Shown: positions 54,935 through 63,838, numbered from the stretch's first letter. The stretch: 64,000 nucleotides of DNA from Agrobacterium tumefaciens (GCF_000834635.1 NZ_JXQV01000006.1:250501-314500); one strand, 5' to 3'. Translations and numbers: made by a program. Notes: generated by a model not told the origin, from the sequence alone.

Positions 54935-54960
54935 AACGGCTGCGGAGTCCTTTGCGTTCC
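54935..54960 (-). promoter_or_regulatory. EcfG/RpoE2-type stress promoter before the DUF3597 gene (GGAAC-N17-CGTT)
   Basis: On the minus strand GGAAC (54960-54956), 17 bases and CGTT (54938-54935) fit the general stress response pattern. The start codon is 36 bp downstream. Confidence 0.7.
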
Positions 54961-55124
54961 GGCGAAAAAAGAGAAAACCTATATTTGATGCGTTGCACGA
55001 CGGCAACGCTTTCATAAAAGCCTTTATTAGCACCTGACAAATATCAAAAATTGTCTCGACAGTTTCGCGTGTCTGAGGCGATATGCGACTCATCGGCGGG
55101 GGCTGATCTTGAAAGGTCTTTTAT

Positions 55125-55838
55125 ATGTACCGCGCTATCAAAATTGCTGGCCTTCTGGGGCTTCTTGCGACATCCGCTCATTCCGCAGACATGGCCGTTC
55201 AGAGCGAGCCTGCTGTTGTTGCCAATCCAGGCGGCTTTTATCTGGGAACACTGAGCAGCCTGACATTCCTTGATGACACCGGCTTTGCTACTGCTGGCGG
55301 CAGCGTCAGCACGGATTACGATCTCGGCTTCTACAGCGCCCTGCGTGCTGGCTACAGCTTCGGCACATACGGCTTTGTTTCGCCACGTCTGGAACTGGAA
55401 GTTGGTTACGGCACAGCTGATGTGAATGAACACACGGTTGGTGGCGTAAACTTCGGCAATGCTTCCTTCGGTGAAGCCCGTGCAATTCAGGGCTATGTCA
55501 ACGGTTACCTCGATATCGAAACCACCACAGCCTTTACGCCATATTTCGGCGGTGGCGTTGGTGCGATGAACCTTGAGCTGCACCGTCAGGGTGTCAACAC
55601 CATCGCGATGGATGACGACGATACGAAGTTTGCATACCACCTCGACGCAGGCGTTGGCATCAAGCTCGACACGATCTCGTTCTTCCGCGACAGCTCGCTG
55701 TTCGCCAACACGACGTTCGATATCGGTTACCGCTACACAGCTGCTGACGATTTCGACTTCACCGGCACAGACGGCGTAACCTCCAGCACGGATTTCAGCA
55801 GCCATGCTGTTACCATGGGCTTTAGACGCCAGTTCTAA
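55125..55838 (+). CDS. Outer-membrane beta-barrel protein (Omp25/Ropb-like porin family)
   Basis: A 237-residue outer-membrane protein with a signal peptide (IAGLLGLLATSAHSAD). The mature part alternates short beta strands: GGFYLGTLSSLTFL, GFYSALRAGYSFGTYGFVSP, RLELEVGYGTADV, TAFTPYFGGGVGAMNLEL and FAYHLDAGVGIKLD. It ends AVTMGFRRQF, with the terminal phenylalanine recognised by the BAM complex. This matches the 8-stranded OmpA-like/Omp25 barrels of Rhizobiales. It is a single gene with a terminator behind it. The exact role is unknown; envelope structure or host surface contact is typical. Confidence 0.85.
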   Translation: MYRAIKIAGLLGLLATSAHSADMAVQSEPAVVANPGGFYLGTLSSLTFLDDTGFATAGGSVSTDYDLGFYSALRAGYSFGTYGFVSPRLELEVGYGTADVNEHTVGGVNFGNASFGEARAIQGYVNGYLDIETTTAFTPYFGGGVGAMNLELHRQGVNTIAMDDDDTKFAYHLDAGVGIKLDTISFFRDSSLFANTTFDIGYRYTAADDFDFTGTDGVTSSTDFSSHAVTMGFRRQF

Positions 55839-55916
55839 GAGCGGAACATCGCTTCCTGTCTTGGGCATTCAGTCTGAGGCAGGGCGCGATTTTGATTGCG
55901 CAGAATATATATCGAC

Positions 55917-55947
55917 AAAAAAAGCCGGGCTGTGACCCGGCTTTTTT
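55917..55947. terminator. Bidirectional rho-independent terminator
   Basis: AAAGCCGGG pairs with CCCGGCTTT, with A-run and T-run on both sides. It serves the converging barrel-protein gene and the Gly/Ser/Asn-rich protein gene. Confidence 0.92.
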
Positions 55948-55965
55948 CTTGGCTATGGATATAAA

Positions 55966-56301
55966 TTAGTTTGCGGGGCAGTTCGTGCCCGGCGCTGTGG
56001 CTGTGCCAGTCGTTGCAGGGCCGCCATTGGTCGTGCCCTCTGCCGTCTTGCCACCACCTACGCAATTGGTGTTGTTGGTGTCGCCATTTGTACCCGAACC
56101 GTTTGTGCCGGATGCGGAGCCGCTTCCACCTGCGCCTGCGCCATTGTTGGTGCCGCCGCTGTTTGAGCCGTCAGATGCACTCGATCCGCCGTTCGAACCA
56201 GCGCCGGAGCCCGAGCCGCCAGATCCAGAACCAGCGCCCTGCGCTACGGCGAGCGATGTGAAGCTGAGGGCAAAAACGGTTGCGATAAGATACTTTTTCA
56301 T
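55966..56301 (-). CDS. Small secreted Gly/Ser/Asn-rich repeat protein
   Basis: A 111-residue protein with a signal peptide (LIATVFALSFTSLAVAQ). The mature part is almost entirely Gly, Ser, Asn and Thr in low-complexity repeats (GSGSGGSGSGAGSNGGSS) and ends in a short segment with two cysteines (NTNCVGGGK and PGTNCPAN). It is likely a disordered exported protein, possibly surface-attached. There is no known function. Its EcfG-type promoter lies 39 bp upstream, and it shares a terminator with the converging barrel-protein gene. Confidence 0.75.
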   Translation of the reverse strand: MKKYLIATVFALSFTSLAVAQGAGSGSGGSGSGAGSNGGSSASDGSNSGGTNNGAGAGGSGSASGTNGSGTNGDTNNTNCVGGGKTAEGTTNGGPATTGTATAPGTNCPAN

Positions 56302-56339
56302 GGGTATTCCTCCACTGTTTTGTTTGTCTGCAAGACCCT

Positions 56340-56364
56340 AACCCTGTCAGTCAGGCAGAGTTCC
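56340..56364 (-). promoter_or_regulatory. EcfG/RpoE2-type stress promoter before the Gly/Ser/Asn-rich gene
   Basis: On the minus strand GGAAC (56364-56360), 17 bases and GTT (56342-56340), that is GGAAC-N16-gGTT. It is a slightly imperfect match in the first base of the -10. Confidence 0.6.
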
Positions 56365-56401
56365 CAGAAACTTGAAGTGTTGATGGCTGATTATCCCGGC
56401 C

Positions 56402-57430
56402 TCAGGAAACGCTGACAGGTTTGGAGCGCAGCCTGCTGGCGGTGGCAGGGTCGGCGCGTCGGCACAGTTGCGGCGGCAGGCCTTTCATGATGAGCTCGGC
56501 ATCCGAAACAGCCATGGAGCCGAGTTTGTAGAACGCATCGCGGGTTCCGCCGGTGCGGTGGGCAGAGAGCAGAAGACCGGGAATGGACCTGACAGGGTCA
56601 TCGGCCGCGACAGGTTCATCTGGAAAAACATCCGTTGCGGCGCGGATATGGCCTGAAATGACCGCATCGAGCATGGCCGGGAAGTCCACGACTGCGGCAC
56701 GGCTCATCAGGAGAAACGCCGAACCCGGCTGCATGGCGGCGAAATGATCCTTGCCGATAAAACCCTGATTTTCGCTGGTCACGCTTGCGAAGACATAGAC
56801 AACGCGCGATTGGGAAAACACTTGATCAAGGCTTGCCGGAATGCAGTCGAGACGCTCGATGATTTCGTTCGGCAGCCAAGGATCATAGACGTGAACCGGA
56901 TTTTTGAAGGGACGGGTCAGTTCGCGCAGTTCACGGCCAAGATCACCAAAGCCGATGATTCCGATCGGGGCACCCGCATATCGAAACGTCGCCTCGTTTC
57001 CGGCAAGGCCGTACTCCTCCACGCCGTCACGAAACTGCCGGTCGGCGATGGTGATGCCTCTGGCCAGATCGATTGCCATTCCAAGCGATGCTTCCGCGAC
57101 CGGCGATGAAAAGGCCGACGCCGGTGTGATCACCCAGATGCCGCGTTCGACACAGGCCTGATAATCGATATTGGGCAGGAAGTTGGATTCCACATTGATG
57201 ATCGCCTTGAGCTTTTTCGCGCGCTCAAGGCGTTCTCTGGGCATATCGGTCTGGCCGAAAATGAGAACCGTATCGGGAAGAAGGGCATCCACCTGTTCTG
57301 CAGGCATCTGCCGATCCTCGGAAATAACCAGCTCTCCCAGTTTTTCGAGACGGGCGCGAACATCGGGCTCCATAATCAGATCGAGCGTCCTTGGCAGCGG
57401 ATCGACCAGCACGATGTTGCGACCTGTCAT
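56402..57430 (-). CDS. D-2-hydroxyacid dehydrogenase family protein
   Basis: A 342-residue NAD(P)-dependent dehydrogenase of the D-isomer 2-hydroxyacid family. The cofactor motif is IGIIGFGDLGRELRE (about residues 155-170), and the catalytic triad is visible: Arg in LMSRAAVVD (about 245), Glu in DVFPDEPV (about 275) and His in LLSAHRTGG (about 295). It is the last gene of a minus-strand operon with ThuA, Gfo/Idh/MocA and ROK genes, so it probably reduces or oxidises an acid formed from the same sugar. The substrate is unknown. A 47-bp gap separates it from thuA. Confidence 0.88.
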   Translation of the reverse strand: MTGRNIVLVDPLPRTLDLIMEPDVRARLEKLGELVISEDRQMPAEQVDALLPDTVLIFGQTDMPRERLERAKKLKAIINVESNFLPNIDYQACVERGIWVITPASAFSSPVAEASLGMAIDLARGITIADRQFRDGVEEYGLAGNEATFRYAGAPIGIIGFGDLGRELRELTRPFKNPVHVYDPWLPNEIIERLDCIPASLDQVFSQSRVVYVFASVTSENQGFIGKDHFAAMQPGSAFLLMSRAAVVDFPAMLDAVISGHIRAATDVFPDEPVAADDPVRSIPGLLLSAHRTGGTRDAFYKLGSMAVSDAELIMKGLPPQLCRRADPATASRLRSKPVSVS

Positions 57431-57477
57431 GATACCTCCCTTAACGAGACGGCATCCCTATCCGTCTCTTGTCCTCG

Positions 57478-58119
57478 TTACCGTGCGGCCCAGTTGGCAC
57501 CGCGACGGAAAATTTCTCGCATCTGCGGCACGGCGAATTCCTTCGCCACATGGCCGAGCGCCGAATAGAAGACGCGGCCCTTGCCATAGTTTCGTTTCCA
57601 CGCCACCGGCATCACCACGCCATCAATCCACCAGGCGTGATCACCTGTAAATTTCGTCGTCGCCAACACCTCATTGGATGGGTCGGTGTGCATATAATAC
57701 TGCTCGGATGTATAAGGGAAGTCGGTGATGCCTTCCATGATCGGATCATCGGGCCGCGTGATGTTGACCGTATAGTCGATGATGTTGCCCGGATGCGCGA
57801 CCCATTGCCCGCCAATCATGAACTGATATTCGACGCATTCGCGGAAGCTGTCTCCCGCGCCACCGTGATAGCCCGCAATGCCAACGCCGTTTTCGACAGC
57901 TGCGGCAAGGTTCTTGATCTCTTCCTTCTCGATCTTCGACATGGTGACAATCGGCACCACGAGGCTCAGATCATGCACCGAAGGGTCCGCAAACGCTTCC
58001 GTGCTGTTTTCGACGTAAACCTTGAAACCTTCTTCCTCGAGCATATCCTTGATGATGACAGAGCATTCCTGCGGCTCGTGTCCGCTCCATCCGCCCCAAA
58101 CAATCAGTGCTTCACGCAT
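57478..58119 (-). CDS. ThuA-domain protein (trehalose-utilisation type)
   Basis: A 213-residue glutamine-amidotransferase-like protein. ThuA hallmarks are ALIVWGGWSGHEPQECS near the start, GVGIAGYHGGAGDSFRECVE (about residue 95), QFMIGGQWVAHPG and YYMHTDPSNEVLATT, and near the end KGRVFYSALGHVAKEF. In Sinorhizobium ThuA and ThuB act on trehalose and related disaccharides; ThuA-like proteins appear to process 3-keto sugars. It lies 17 bp after the Gfo/Idh/MocA gene, an arrangement like thuB with thuA. Confidence 0.88.
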   Translation of the reverse strand: MREALIVWGGWSGHEPQECSVIIKDMLEEEGFKVYVENSTEAFADPSVHDLSLVVPIVTMSKIEKEEIKNLAAAVENGVGIAGYHGGAGDSFRECVEYQFMIGGQWVAHPGNIIDYTVNITRPDDPIMEGITDFPYTSEQYYMHTDPSNEVLATTKFTGDHAWWIDGVVMPVAWKRNYGKGRVFYSALGHVAKEFAVPQMREIFRRGANWAAR

Positions 58120-58136
58120 AGTCTTCCTCCTCAGGA

Positions 58137-59237
58137 TTATTTGCCGATCTGGCCGTCAACGAGCGATTCATCCAGCGGCGCTGGACGATCAACCGCCGTG
58201 GTGATGGAAATTGTGGTGCCGGTGTCGGATGCCGTCTGGAACGCTTCCATCACCTCCAGCACATGGAGCGCAAGATCGCCATTGGCGCGATGTTGCCGGT
58301 TGGAGCGAATGGCATGCGCCATGTCTGCAACGCCGATGGAGCGATAATTGCCATCCGCATAGGGTGAGGAAAGCTCCTGAACTTCGAACTCGCCACCCTT
58401 CTTCAAAAGCTGGACCTCGCCACCGAAATAGTTGGGGTCAGGAACGATGAGCGTGCCTTCCGTGCCGTAGAGTTCCAGCGGCACGTGCTTGTGGCCCGCA
58501 ACATCAAAGCTCATGCCAACCTGTACGACAGCGCCGTTTGCAAATGCCAAGGCACCTGCCACATGCGTGGCAATCTGAACCGGTATCTTTTCGCCATTGC
58601 GTGGTTCGCTGGTGATGAGACGTTCGGTTCTCGGCGAAAAGGCAAAGCCTGCGACCTTGGCAACGGGTCCGAAAAGATTGACCAGATCGGTAATGTAATA
58701 AGGCCCCATATCCAGCATCGGCCCGCCACCAACCTCGTAGTAGAAGGCGGGGTTGGGGTGCCAGCGCTCATGGCCGGGGCACATGAATGTTGCAGTTCCA
58801 CCAACCGGTGTGCCGATAACGCCCTGTTCCATCAATGTGCGCGCCGTCTGGTGGCCACCGCCCAGAAACGTGTCAGGCGCTGCGCCGATGCGCAGGTTGG
58901 CTGCTTTCGCCGCTTCTGCAAGGCGCTTGCCTTCTGCAAAATTGATGCCGAGCGGCTTTTCGGAATAGGTGTGCTTGCCAGCGTCAATCGCCCGCAAGGC
59001 CACCTCGACATGGGCCTTCGGGATGGTCAGATTGACGATGATCTCAATCTCAGGATCTGCAAACAGCTCATCCACGGATCGCGCCGGAACATTGAATTCC
59101 TCGGCTTTCGCTTTCGCCATTTCCGCATTCATGTCGGCAACGCCGCGAATGTCGAGAATGGGGAACGACGCCATGGCTTTCAGATATGCACCGGAAATAT
59201 TGCCGCATCCGATGATGCCAATGCCGACTTTCTTCAT
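58137..59237 (-). CDS. Gfo/Idh/MocA-family oxidoreductase
   Basis: A 366-residue sugar or inositol-type dehydrogenase. The N-terminal Rossmann motif is VGIGIIGCGNISGAYL, the conserved EKPLGINFAEGK loop carries the catalytic lysine (about residues 95-106), and HERWHPNPAFYYEVGGGPML (about 165-185) belongs to the C-terminal domain. It could oxidise sugars at C3 or reduce keto sugars with NAD(P). The start at 59237 has GGGAGAGAGACC upstream; the long frame to 59522 lies inside the ROK gene and is not real. It lies between the ROK regulator and thuA. Confidence 0.9.
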   Translation of the reverse strand: MKKVGIGIIGCGNISGAYLKAMASFPILDIRGVADMNAEMAKAKAEEFNVPARSVDELFADPEIEIIVNLTIPKAHVEVALRAIDAGKHTYSEKPLGINFAEGKRLAEAAKAANLRIGAAPDTFLGGGHQTARTLMEQGVIGTPVGGTATFMCPGHERWHPNPAFYYEVGGGPMLDMGPYYITDLVNLFGPVAKVAGFAFSPRTERLITSEPRNGEKIPVQIATHVAGALAFANGAVVQVGMSFDVAGHKHVPLELYGTEGTLIVPDPNYFGGEVQLLKKGGEFEVQELSSPYADGNYRSIGVADMAHAIRSNRQHRANGDLALHVLEVMEAFQTASDTGTTISITTAVDRPAPLDESLVDGQIGK

Positions 59238-59274
59238 GGTCTCTCTCCCGTCATGATATGAACCGGCTTCCTCC

Positions 59275-60474
59275 TCAGAAGGCCGGGCCTGTGGTGTTCC
59301 AAGGCGATTCGTATAGTTCGTAAAGGGCAACGGCCGCAGCACCTTGCGCCCAGAGCTCATCGCTCGATTTGTCAAAAACCAGTTCCGCCACGCCTTGCAA
59401 GGACGGAGGCACGGACGCTTCGAAGGCGGAGCGAATGCTGTCGATGAAAGGCGCGCCAAGCTCCAGGCTCGACCCGACGATGATGACGCGGGGCGGCGCA
59501 AACAGGGTGACGATATTGGCAAGCGTCAGGCCAATGGCTGCACCGGCGCGCTCGGCAGCGGCGATCAGTTCATTGTCCTGCGCCAGCACCAATGTCTGCG
59601 CATGGACCATGCCGCGGCCTAAGCGTATGGCTTCTGCAAAACGTCCATCGGCGGGACGTTGGCCGAGAATGGCATTCTCTCCCGCCTGGCTGGCCAGCCG
59701 CACGGTTTTGTCCGGTCCAGCCACCAACACCAGATCACCGAGATTGTGGCTGAGGCCACCTGCGCCGCGAAACAGATCGTTTCGGTGCAAGACGCCAAGT
59801 CCGAGAGTCTGCTCGAGCGAGATCAGCACCATGTCTTCCAGATCCCGTGCCTTGCCAAACCAATGGTGGCCAAGGGTCACGGCATGGGCATCGCTCTCGA
59901 TAATGGTCGGTTTTCCGAAGCGCGATGTCATTTCCTGCGCAAAGTTGATGTTGGTTTCCCGCAATACGGGGCTGGAGCGGATATTGCCCGTGCGGTGTTC
60001 GATCACGCCGGGAAGGCCGAGGCAGACCATATCGACATCTTCCAGCGAAAGGCCTGCATCCACCACGCAGCGGCGCACGCCGTCTTCGATGAGATCCGCG
60101 ATGACGCCGATGGGCTGGCGGTCGATGCGGATAGGCAGCGCCAACGTCGACAGCACGTTGCCGCAGAAATCGGTCACCACGAACATCATCCGGTTGGCTG
60201 CGATTTTCGCGCCGACGACACGGGCTGCATCCGGGTTCAGTTCAAGCATGACGCGCGGACGACCGCGAGCGCCTTCGGTTCTGATATCGCCCAGATGGCG
60301 CGAAAGGATCAGCCCATCATCCAGAAGCGATGCGGTGATGGCCGAGACGGTTGTTGTGGATAGCTGGGTTCGCTCGCTGATTTCAACCCGTGAAATCGGC
60401 CCATGGCGACGGACTGTATCGAGCACATTCAGGCGATTGATCGCGCGCATCAGTTCCGGGTCTGCGGTCTTCAT
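59275..60474 (-). CDS. ROK-family transcriptional regulator, degenerate kinase core
   Basis: A 399-residue repressor-type ROK protein. The N-terminal winged helix reads RRHGPISRVEISERTQLS and TTTVSAITASLLDDGLI (about residues 17-52). The sugar-sensing ROK domain follows (about 85-390), with LPGVIEHRTGNI and a GGLSHNLGD stretch. The usual zinc motif CxCGxxGCxE is absent and the ATP-binding DxGGT is not seen, so it is a sensor without kinase activity and an unusual member. It is divergent from the sugar ABC operon, with 191 bp between the starts, and probably represses both directions. The inducer is probably the transported sugar. Confidence 0.88.
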   Translation of the reverse strand: MKTADPELMRAINRLNVLDTVRRHGPISRVEISERTQLSTTTVSAITASLLDDGLILSRHLGDIRTEGARGRPRVMLELNPDAARVVGAKIAANRMMFVVTDFCGNVLSTLALPIRIDRQPIGVIADLIEDGVRRCVVDAGLSLEDVDMVCLGLPGVIEHRTGNIRSSPVLRETNINFAQEMTSRFGKPTIIESDAHAVTLGHHWFGKARDLEDMVLISLEQTLGLGVLHRNDLFRGAGGLSHNLGDLVLVAGPDKTVRLASQAGENAILGQRPADGRFAEAIRLGRGMVHAQTLVLAQDNELIAAAERAGAAIGLTLANIVTLFAPPRVIIVGSSLELGAPFIDSIRSAFEASVPPSLQGVAELVFDKSSDELWAQGAAAVALYELYESPWNTTGPAF

Positions 60475-60522
60475 GATTTCCAGTCGCGATCAAGGCAAGG
60501 CTAATGGCAATTACATCGGATT

Positions 60523-60538
60523 GCGGATTTAATATCCG
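60523..60538. promoter_or_regulatory. Candidate ROK operator 1 (palindrome CGGAT-TTAAT-ATCCG)
   Basis: A perfect inverted repeat (60524-60538) within GCGGATTTAATATCCG, in the divergent ROK / sugar ABC promoter region. It shares GCGGATT with a second, opposite copy at 60615-60624. Confidence 0.5.
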
Positions 60539-60588
60539 AGGCTCGTGGGGGTGTGTCAAGCAAAAGCTGAAAATAACAGCAAATTGCC

Positions 60589-60615
60589 TTGACATTGAGC
60601 GGTTCCTTATATGAA
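60589..60615 (+). promoter_or_regulatory. Sigma-70-type promoter of the sugar ABC operon
   Basis: TTGACA at 60589-60594 and TATGAA at 60610-60615 with a 15-base spacer (ATGAAT with 16 is an alternative). It lies about 50 bp before the binding-protein start and overlaps operator candidate 2. Confidence 0.5.
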
Positions 60616-60624
60616 TTAATCCGC
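60615..60624. promoter_or_regulatory. Candidate ROK operator 2 (ATTAATCCGC)
   Basis: This is the reverse complement of GCGGATTAAT, matching the left half of operator candidate 1. It overlaps the end of the -10 region of the sugar ABC promoter, a position that would block transcription. Confidence 0.4.
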
Positions 60625-60665
60625 ATTGGGGAATAATTGGGAATGTCCCCGGGAGGAATACCATC

Positions 60666-61967
60666 ATGACGCATAAGCACGCAGGCGCGAGCCTGAGCGG
60701 CAAGTGGATGTCGTTTGCCGCGACCACAGCCATCACTTTCCTGCTCGGTACCGCCAGCGCGTCTGCTGCGACGGTGGTCAAGTGGATGCATGTGGAGCTC
60801 GATCCGAAATCCGTGGCAGTCTGGGAGGAAATTGCCAAGGATTTCGAAAGCAAGCATCCAGATGTCGATGTTCAATTGCAATTCCTGGAAAACGAGGCTT
60901 TCAAGGCAAAGCTGCCGACCTTGCTGCAATCCGACGACGTACCGGATTTCTTCTATAGCTGGGGCGGCGGCGTGCTGGAGGAGCAGTCCAAGACCGGCGC
61001 GTTGAAGGATCTTTCAGAGATATTCGATGCAGATGGCGGCAAGGTTCGCAAGGCCTACAACCCGGCTTCCATTGAGGGCCTGTCCTTCGATGGCAAGGTG
61101 TGGGCCGTGCCCTATCGCGTCAGCCTCGTCAGCTTTTTCTACAATAAAGCCCTGTTTGCCAAAGCGGGCGTGAAGGCGGAAGACATCAAGACCTGGGATG
61201 ATCTGGGCAAAGCCGTCCAAACCATAAAAGCCGCGGGCATCGTTCCGATTGCCGGTGGCGGCGGTGAAAAATGGCCAATCCATTTTTACTGGAGCTACCT
61301 TGTCATGCGCAATGGCGGGCAGGCGGTGTTTGAAGCAGCCAGCAAGGGTGAGGGCGAAGGCTTCATGGCCCCGGCCATGATCAAAGCCGGCGAGCAACTG
61401 GCGGAATTCGGCAAGCTTGAACCGTTCCAGCCCGGTTATCTCGGCTCCACATGGCCGCAGGCGCTTGGCGTTTTCGGTGATGGCAAGGCTGCTATGATTC
61501 TCGGTTTCGATAACACAGAAGCCAACCAGCGCAAGAATGCCGGTGACGGCAAGGGCTTAGCATCTGACAATCTCGGTCGTTTCGCCTTTCCAGCCGTCGA
61601 AGGCGGTGCCGGAAAAGCCACTGATACGCTCGGTGGTCTGAATGGCTGGGCCGTGACCAAGAATGCCTCCAAGGAAGCCATTGAATTCGCCACCTTCCTG
61701 ACCAACGCCGACAACGAAAAGAAGATGGCCAAGGCTGGTATGATCCTGCCTGTCGCCGTTGGTGCCAGTGAGGCCGTAACCAATCCGCTGATGGCTGGTT
61801 CAGCCAAGCAGCTTTCCGAGTCCACCTGGCACCAGAACTTCTTCGATCAGACACTGGGCGCTGCCGTTGGTCGTGTCGTGAATGATGTGTCTGTCGAGAT
61901 CGTATCCGGCCAGATGACGGCAGAAGAAGGCGCACAGCAGATCCAGGATGCCTTCGAGCTTCGCTGA
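60666..61967 (+). CDS. Sugar ABC transporter solute-binding protein (family 1)
   Basis: A 433-residue periplasmic protein. The signal peptide ends near TASASAATV. The mature domain starts VVKWMHVELDPKSVAVWEEI and carries family 1 features (DFESKHPDVDVQLQF, then VPYRVSLVSFFYNKALFAKA and GGLNGWAVTKNASKEAIEFA). Such proteins bind mono- or oligosaccharides. GGGAGG about 11 bases ahead supports the ATG at 60666. It is the first gene of an operon with two permeases and an ATPase, and is divergent from the ROK/ThuA set that probably degrades the same sugar. Confidence 0.92.
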   Translation: MTHKHAGASLSGKWMSFAATTAITFLLGTASASAATVVKWMHVELDPKSVAVWEEIAKDFESKHPDVDVQLQFLENEAFKAKLPTLLQSDDVPDFFYSWGGGVLEEQSKTGALKDLSEIFDADGGKVRKAYNPASIEGLSFDGKVWAVPYRVSLVSFFYNKALFAKAGVKAEDIKTWDDLGKAVQTIKAAGIVPIAGGGGEKWPIHFYWSYLVMRNGGQAVFEAASKGEGEGFMAPAMIKAGEQLAEFGKLEPFQPGYLGSTWPQALGVFGDGKAAMILGFDNTEANQRKNAGDGKGLASDNLGRFAFPAVEGGAGKATDTLGGLNGWAVTKNASKEAIEFATFLTNADNEKKMAKAGMILPVAVGASEAVTNPLMAGSAKQLSESTWHQNFFDQTLGAAVGRVVNDVSVEIVSGQMTAEEGAQQIQDAFELR

Positions 61968-61979
61968 TCCCGCACAAAC

Positions 61980-62015
61980 AAGGACGCCCCGGCCTCGTCT
62001 CGTCGAGGCGTCCTT
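61980..62015 (+). terminator. Hairpin between the binding-protein and permease genes
   Basis: AAGGACGCC pairs with GGCGTCCTT, with a further CCTCG/CGAGG stem inside. It lacks a T-run, so it is probably an mRNA stabiliser or partial terminator that keeps the binding protein in excess. Confidence 0.55.
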
Positions 62016-62044
62016 CGACCCGCGCGACAATGAAAGCGGACATC

Positions 62045-62983
62045 ATGACGAATGTTTCAATTCCATCAGCATCTTCGCTGGTGAAGCCCGTTACCAAGCG
62101 TAAGCGTAAGCAGAGTTCTGTGGCCCACGACCGAGCGCTGACGCTGCTGTTCTTTCTGCCCCCGGCGCTTCTTCTGTTTACGCTGTTCGTAATCCTGCCG
62201 ATGAGCGAAGCCGCCTGGTACAGTCTTTATCGCTGGAACGGCTATGGCACGCCGACCGAGTTCGTCGGATTGAAGAACTTTCAGGTTCTGTTCGGCAACG
62301 CAGCCTTTTCGCAGGCGCTGATCAACAATGCGCTGATCATCGTCATCTCCATCTGCATTCAGATCCCGCTCGCCATCTGGCTTGCCACGATGCTGGCGCA
62401 TAAAATTCCCGGTGTCGTCGCCTTCCGGCTGGTGTTCTTCCTGCCCTACGTGCTGGCAGATGTGGCCGCCGGTCTGATCTGGCGCTTCGTTTATGATGGT
62501 GATTACGGCCTGTTTGCCGCCATTTCCAACTTCTTCGGCTTTGCCAACCCCTATGTCCTGGCCGACAAGGATGTCGCGATCTATGCGGTGCTTGCCGTCA
62601 TCGTGTGGAAATATTTCGGCTTCCACATGATGCTGTTCATTGCAGGCCTCCAATCGGTCGACAAGAACGTGCTTGAAGCAGCAGAAATTGACGGTGCCAC
62701 GGGCTGGCAGAAATTCCGCTACGTGACGTTGCCGATGCTGGGCTCAACGGTGCGCCTGTCCGTGTTCTTCGCGGTGATCGGCTCGCTGCAACTGTTTGAC
62801 ATGATTATGCCGTTGACGGGTGGTGGCCCCTCCAACTCCACGCAAACCATGGTGACGTTCCTCTATACTTACGGCGTCATGCGCATGCAGGTGGGGCTTG
62901 GCAGTGCCGTGGGCGTCGTGCTGTTCATCATCTGCATCACGCTCGCCTTTGGTTACAAAAGGATATTCATGCGCCATGACTGA
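62045..62983 (+). CDS. Sugar ABC transporter permease (UgpA/MalF type)
   Basis: A 312-residue inner-membrane protein with six helices after a basic N-terminus. The family start is LFFLPPALLLFTLFVILPMS, and WYSLYRWNGYGTPTEFVGLK is typical. The ATPase-docking EAA loop is EAAEIDGATGWQKFRYVTLP (about residues 215-235). The ATG at 62045 is preferred over 62030. It overlaps the next permease gene by 8 bp. Confidence 0.93.
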   Translation: MTNVSIPSASSLVKPVTKRKRKQSSVAHDRALTLLFFLPPALLLFTLFVILPMSEAAWYSLYRWNGYGTPTEFVGLKNFQVLFGNAAFSQALINNALIIVISICIQIPLAIWLATMLAHKIPGVVAFRLVFFLPYVLADVAAGLIWRFVYDGDYGLFAAISNFFGFANPYVLADKDVAIYAVLAVIVWKYFGFHMMLFIAGLQSVDKNVLEAAEIDGATGWQKFRYVTLPMLGSTVRLSVFFAVIGSLQLFDMIMPLTGGGPSNSTQTMVTFLYTYGVMRMQVGLGSAVGVVLFIICITLAFGYKRIFMRHD

Positions 62984-63824
62984 TACATCCTCTTCCATCC
63001 GCGTCAGCATGAAGACAAGGCTTTACCTTTATGTCTCGCTCGGCCTCATCGCCGCCATCGTGCTGATCCCGCTTTTGACGACGGCACTTGGCGGCTTCAA
63101 GACGCTGGGCGATCTGCGCGTCAATCCGTTTGGCCTGCCCGATGAATGGCAATGGTCGAACTATGGCGATATTCTTTTCGGTAAACGCTACTGGCTGCAG
63201 ATCTTCAATTCGCTTGTTATTGCGGTGCTGACCGTGTTCCTGACGTTGGTCGTCTCGGCCATGGCAGCCTTCACCTTTGCCCATGTGAAGTTCTTTGGCT
63301 CGAATTTCCTGCTCAACTACTTCCTGTTGGGCCTGATGTTTCCTGCCGCCACCGCCATTCTGCCTCTGTTTATCCGTATCCGGGATCTCGGCCTTCTCGA
63401 TACCTATTGGGGCGTGGTCCTGCCACAGGTGGCCTTCGGGCTCGGCATGAGCATTCTGCTGTTCCGCAACTATTTCAAGAACCTGCCAGAAGAGCTGTTT
63501 CAGGCCGCGTTTGTGGATGGCTGCGGCTATCTCAAATTCTTTTGGTACATTTCCATGCCGCTTTCGCGGCCCATCATCGCAACCGTGGGCATCGTGTCTT
63601 TTGTCGGAAGCTGGAACAGCTACATCCTGCCGCTCATCATGCTCAACTCGGAATCCAAATATCCCTGGCCGCTGGGCATCATGGTCTACCGGGGTGAGTT
63701 CGGCACGGAATGGCAGCTGGTTCTGGCCTTCATCACCATGACGATCCTGCCCACGATCATCGTCTTTTTCCTTGCACAAAAACATATCATTGCGGGTCTG
63801 ACGGCTGGCGCCGTCAAGTCCTGA
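62976..63824 (+). CDS. Sugar ABC transporter permease (UgpE/MalG type)
   Basis: A 282-residue inner-membrane protein, the second half of the translocation channel. It has six helices, the [19 protein letters not shown] docking loop followed by [20 protein letters not shown], and the ending [20 protein letters not shown], typical of MalG-type subunits. The ATG at 62976 overlaps the upstream gene by 8 bp. The ATPase gene follows 14 bp later. Confidence 0.93.
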   Translation: MTDTSSSIRVSMKTRLYLYVSLGLIAAIVLIPLLTTALGGFKTLGDLRVNPFGLPDEWQWSNYGDILFGKRYWLQIFNSLVIAVLTVFLTLVVSAMAAFTFAHVKFFGSNFLLNYFLLGLMFPAATAILPLFIRIRDLGLLDTYWGVVLPQVAFGLGMSILLFRNYFKNLPEELFQAAFVDGCGYLKFFWYISMPLSRPIIATVGIVSFVGSWNSYILPLIMLNSESKYPWPLGIMVYRGEFGTEWQLVLAFITMTILPTIIVFFLAQKHIIAGLTAGAVKS

Positions 63825-63838
63825 CACGGGAGCAGAAC

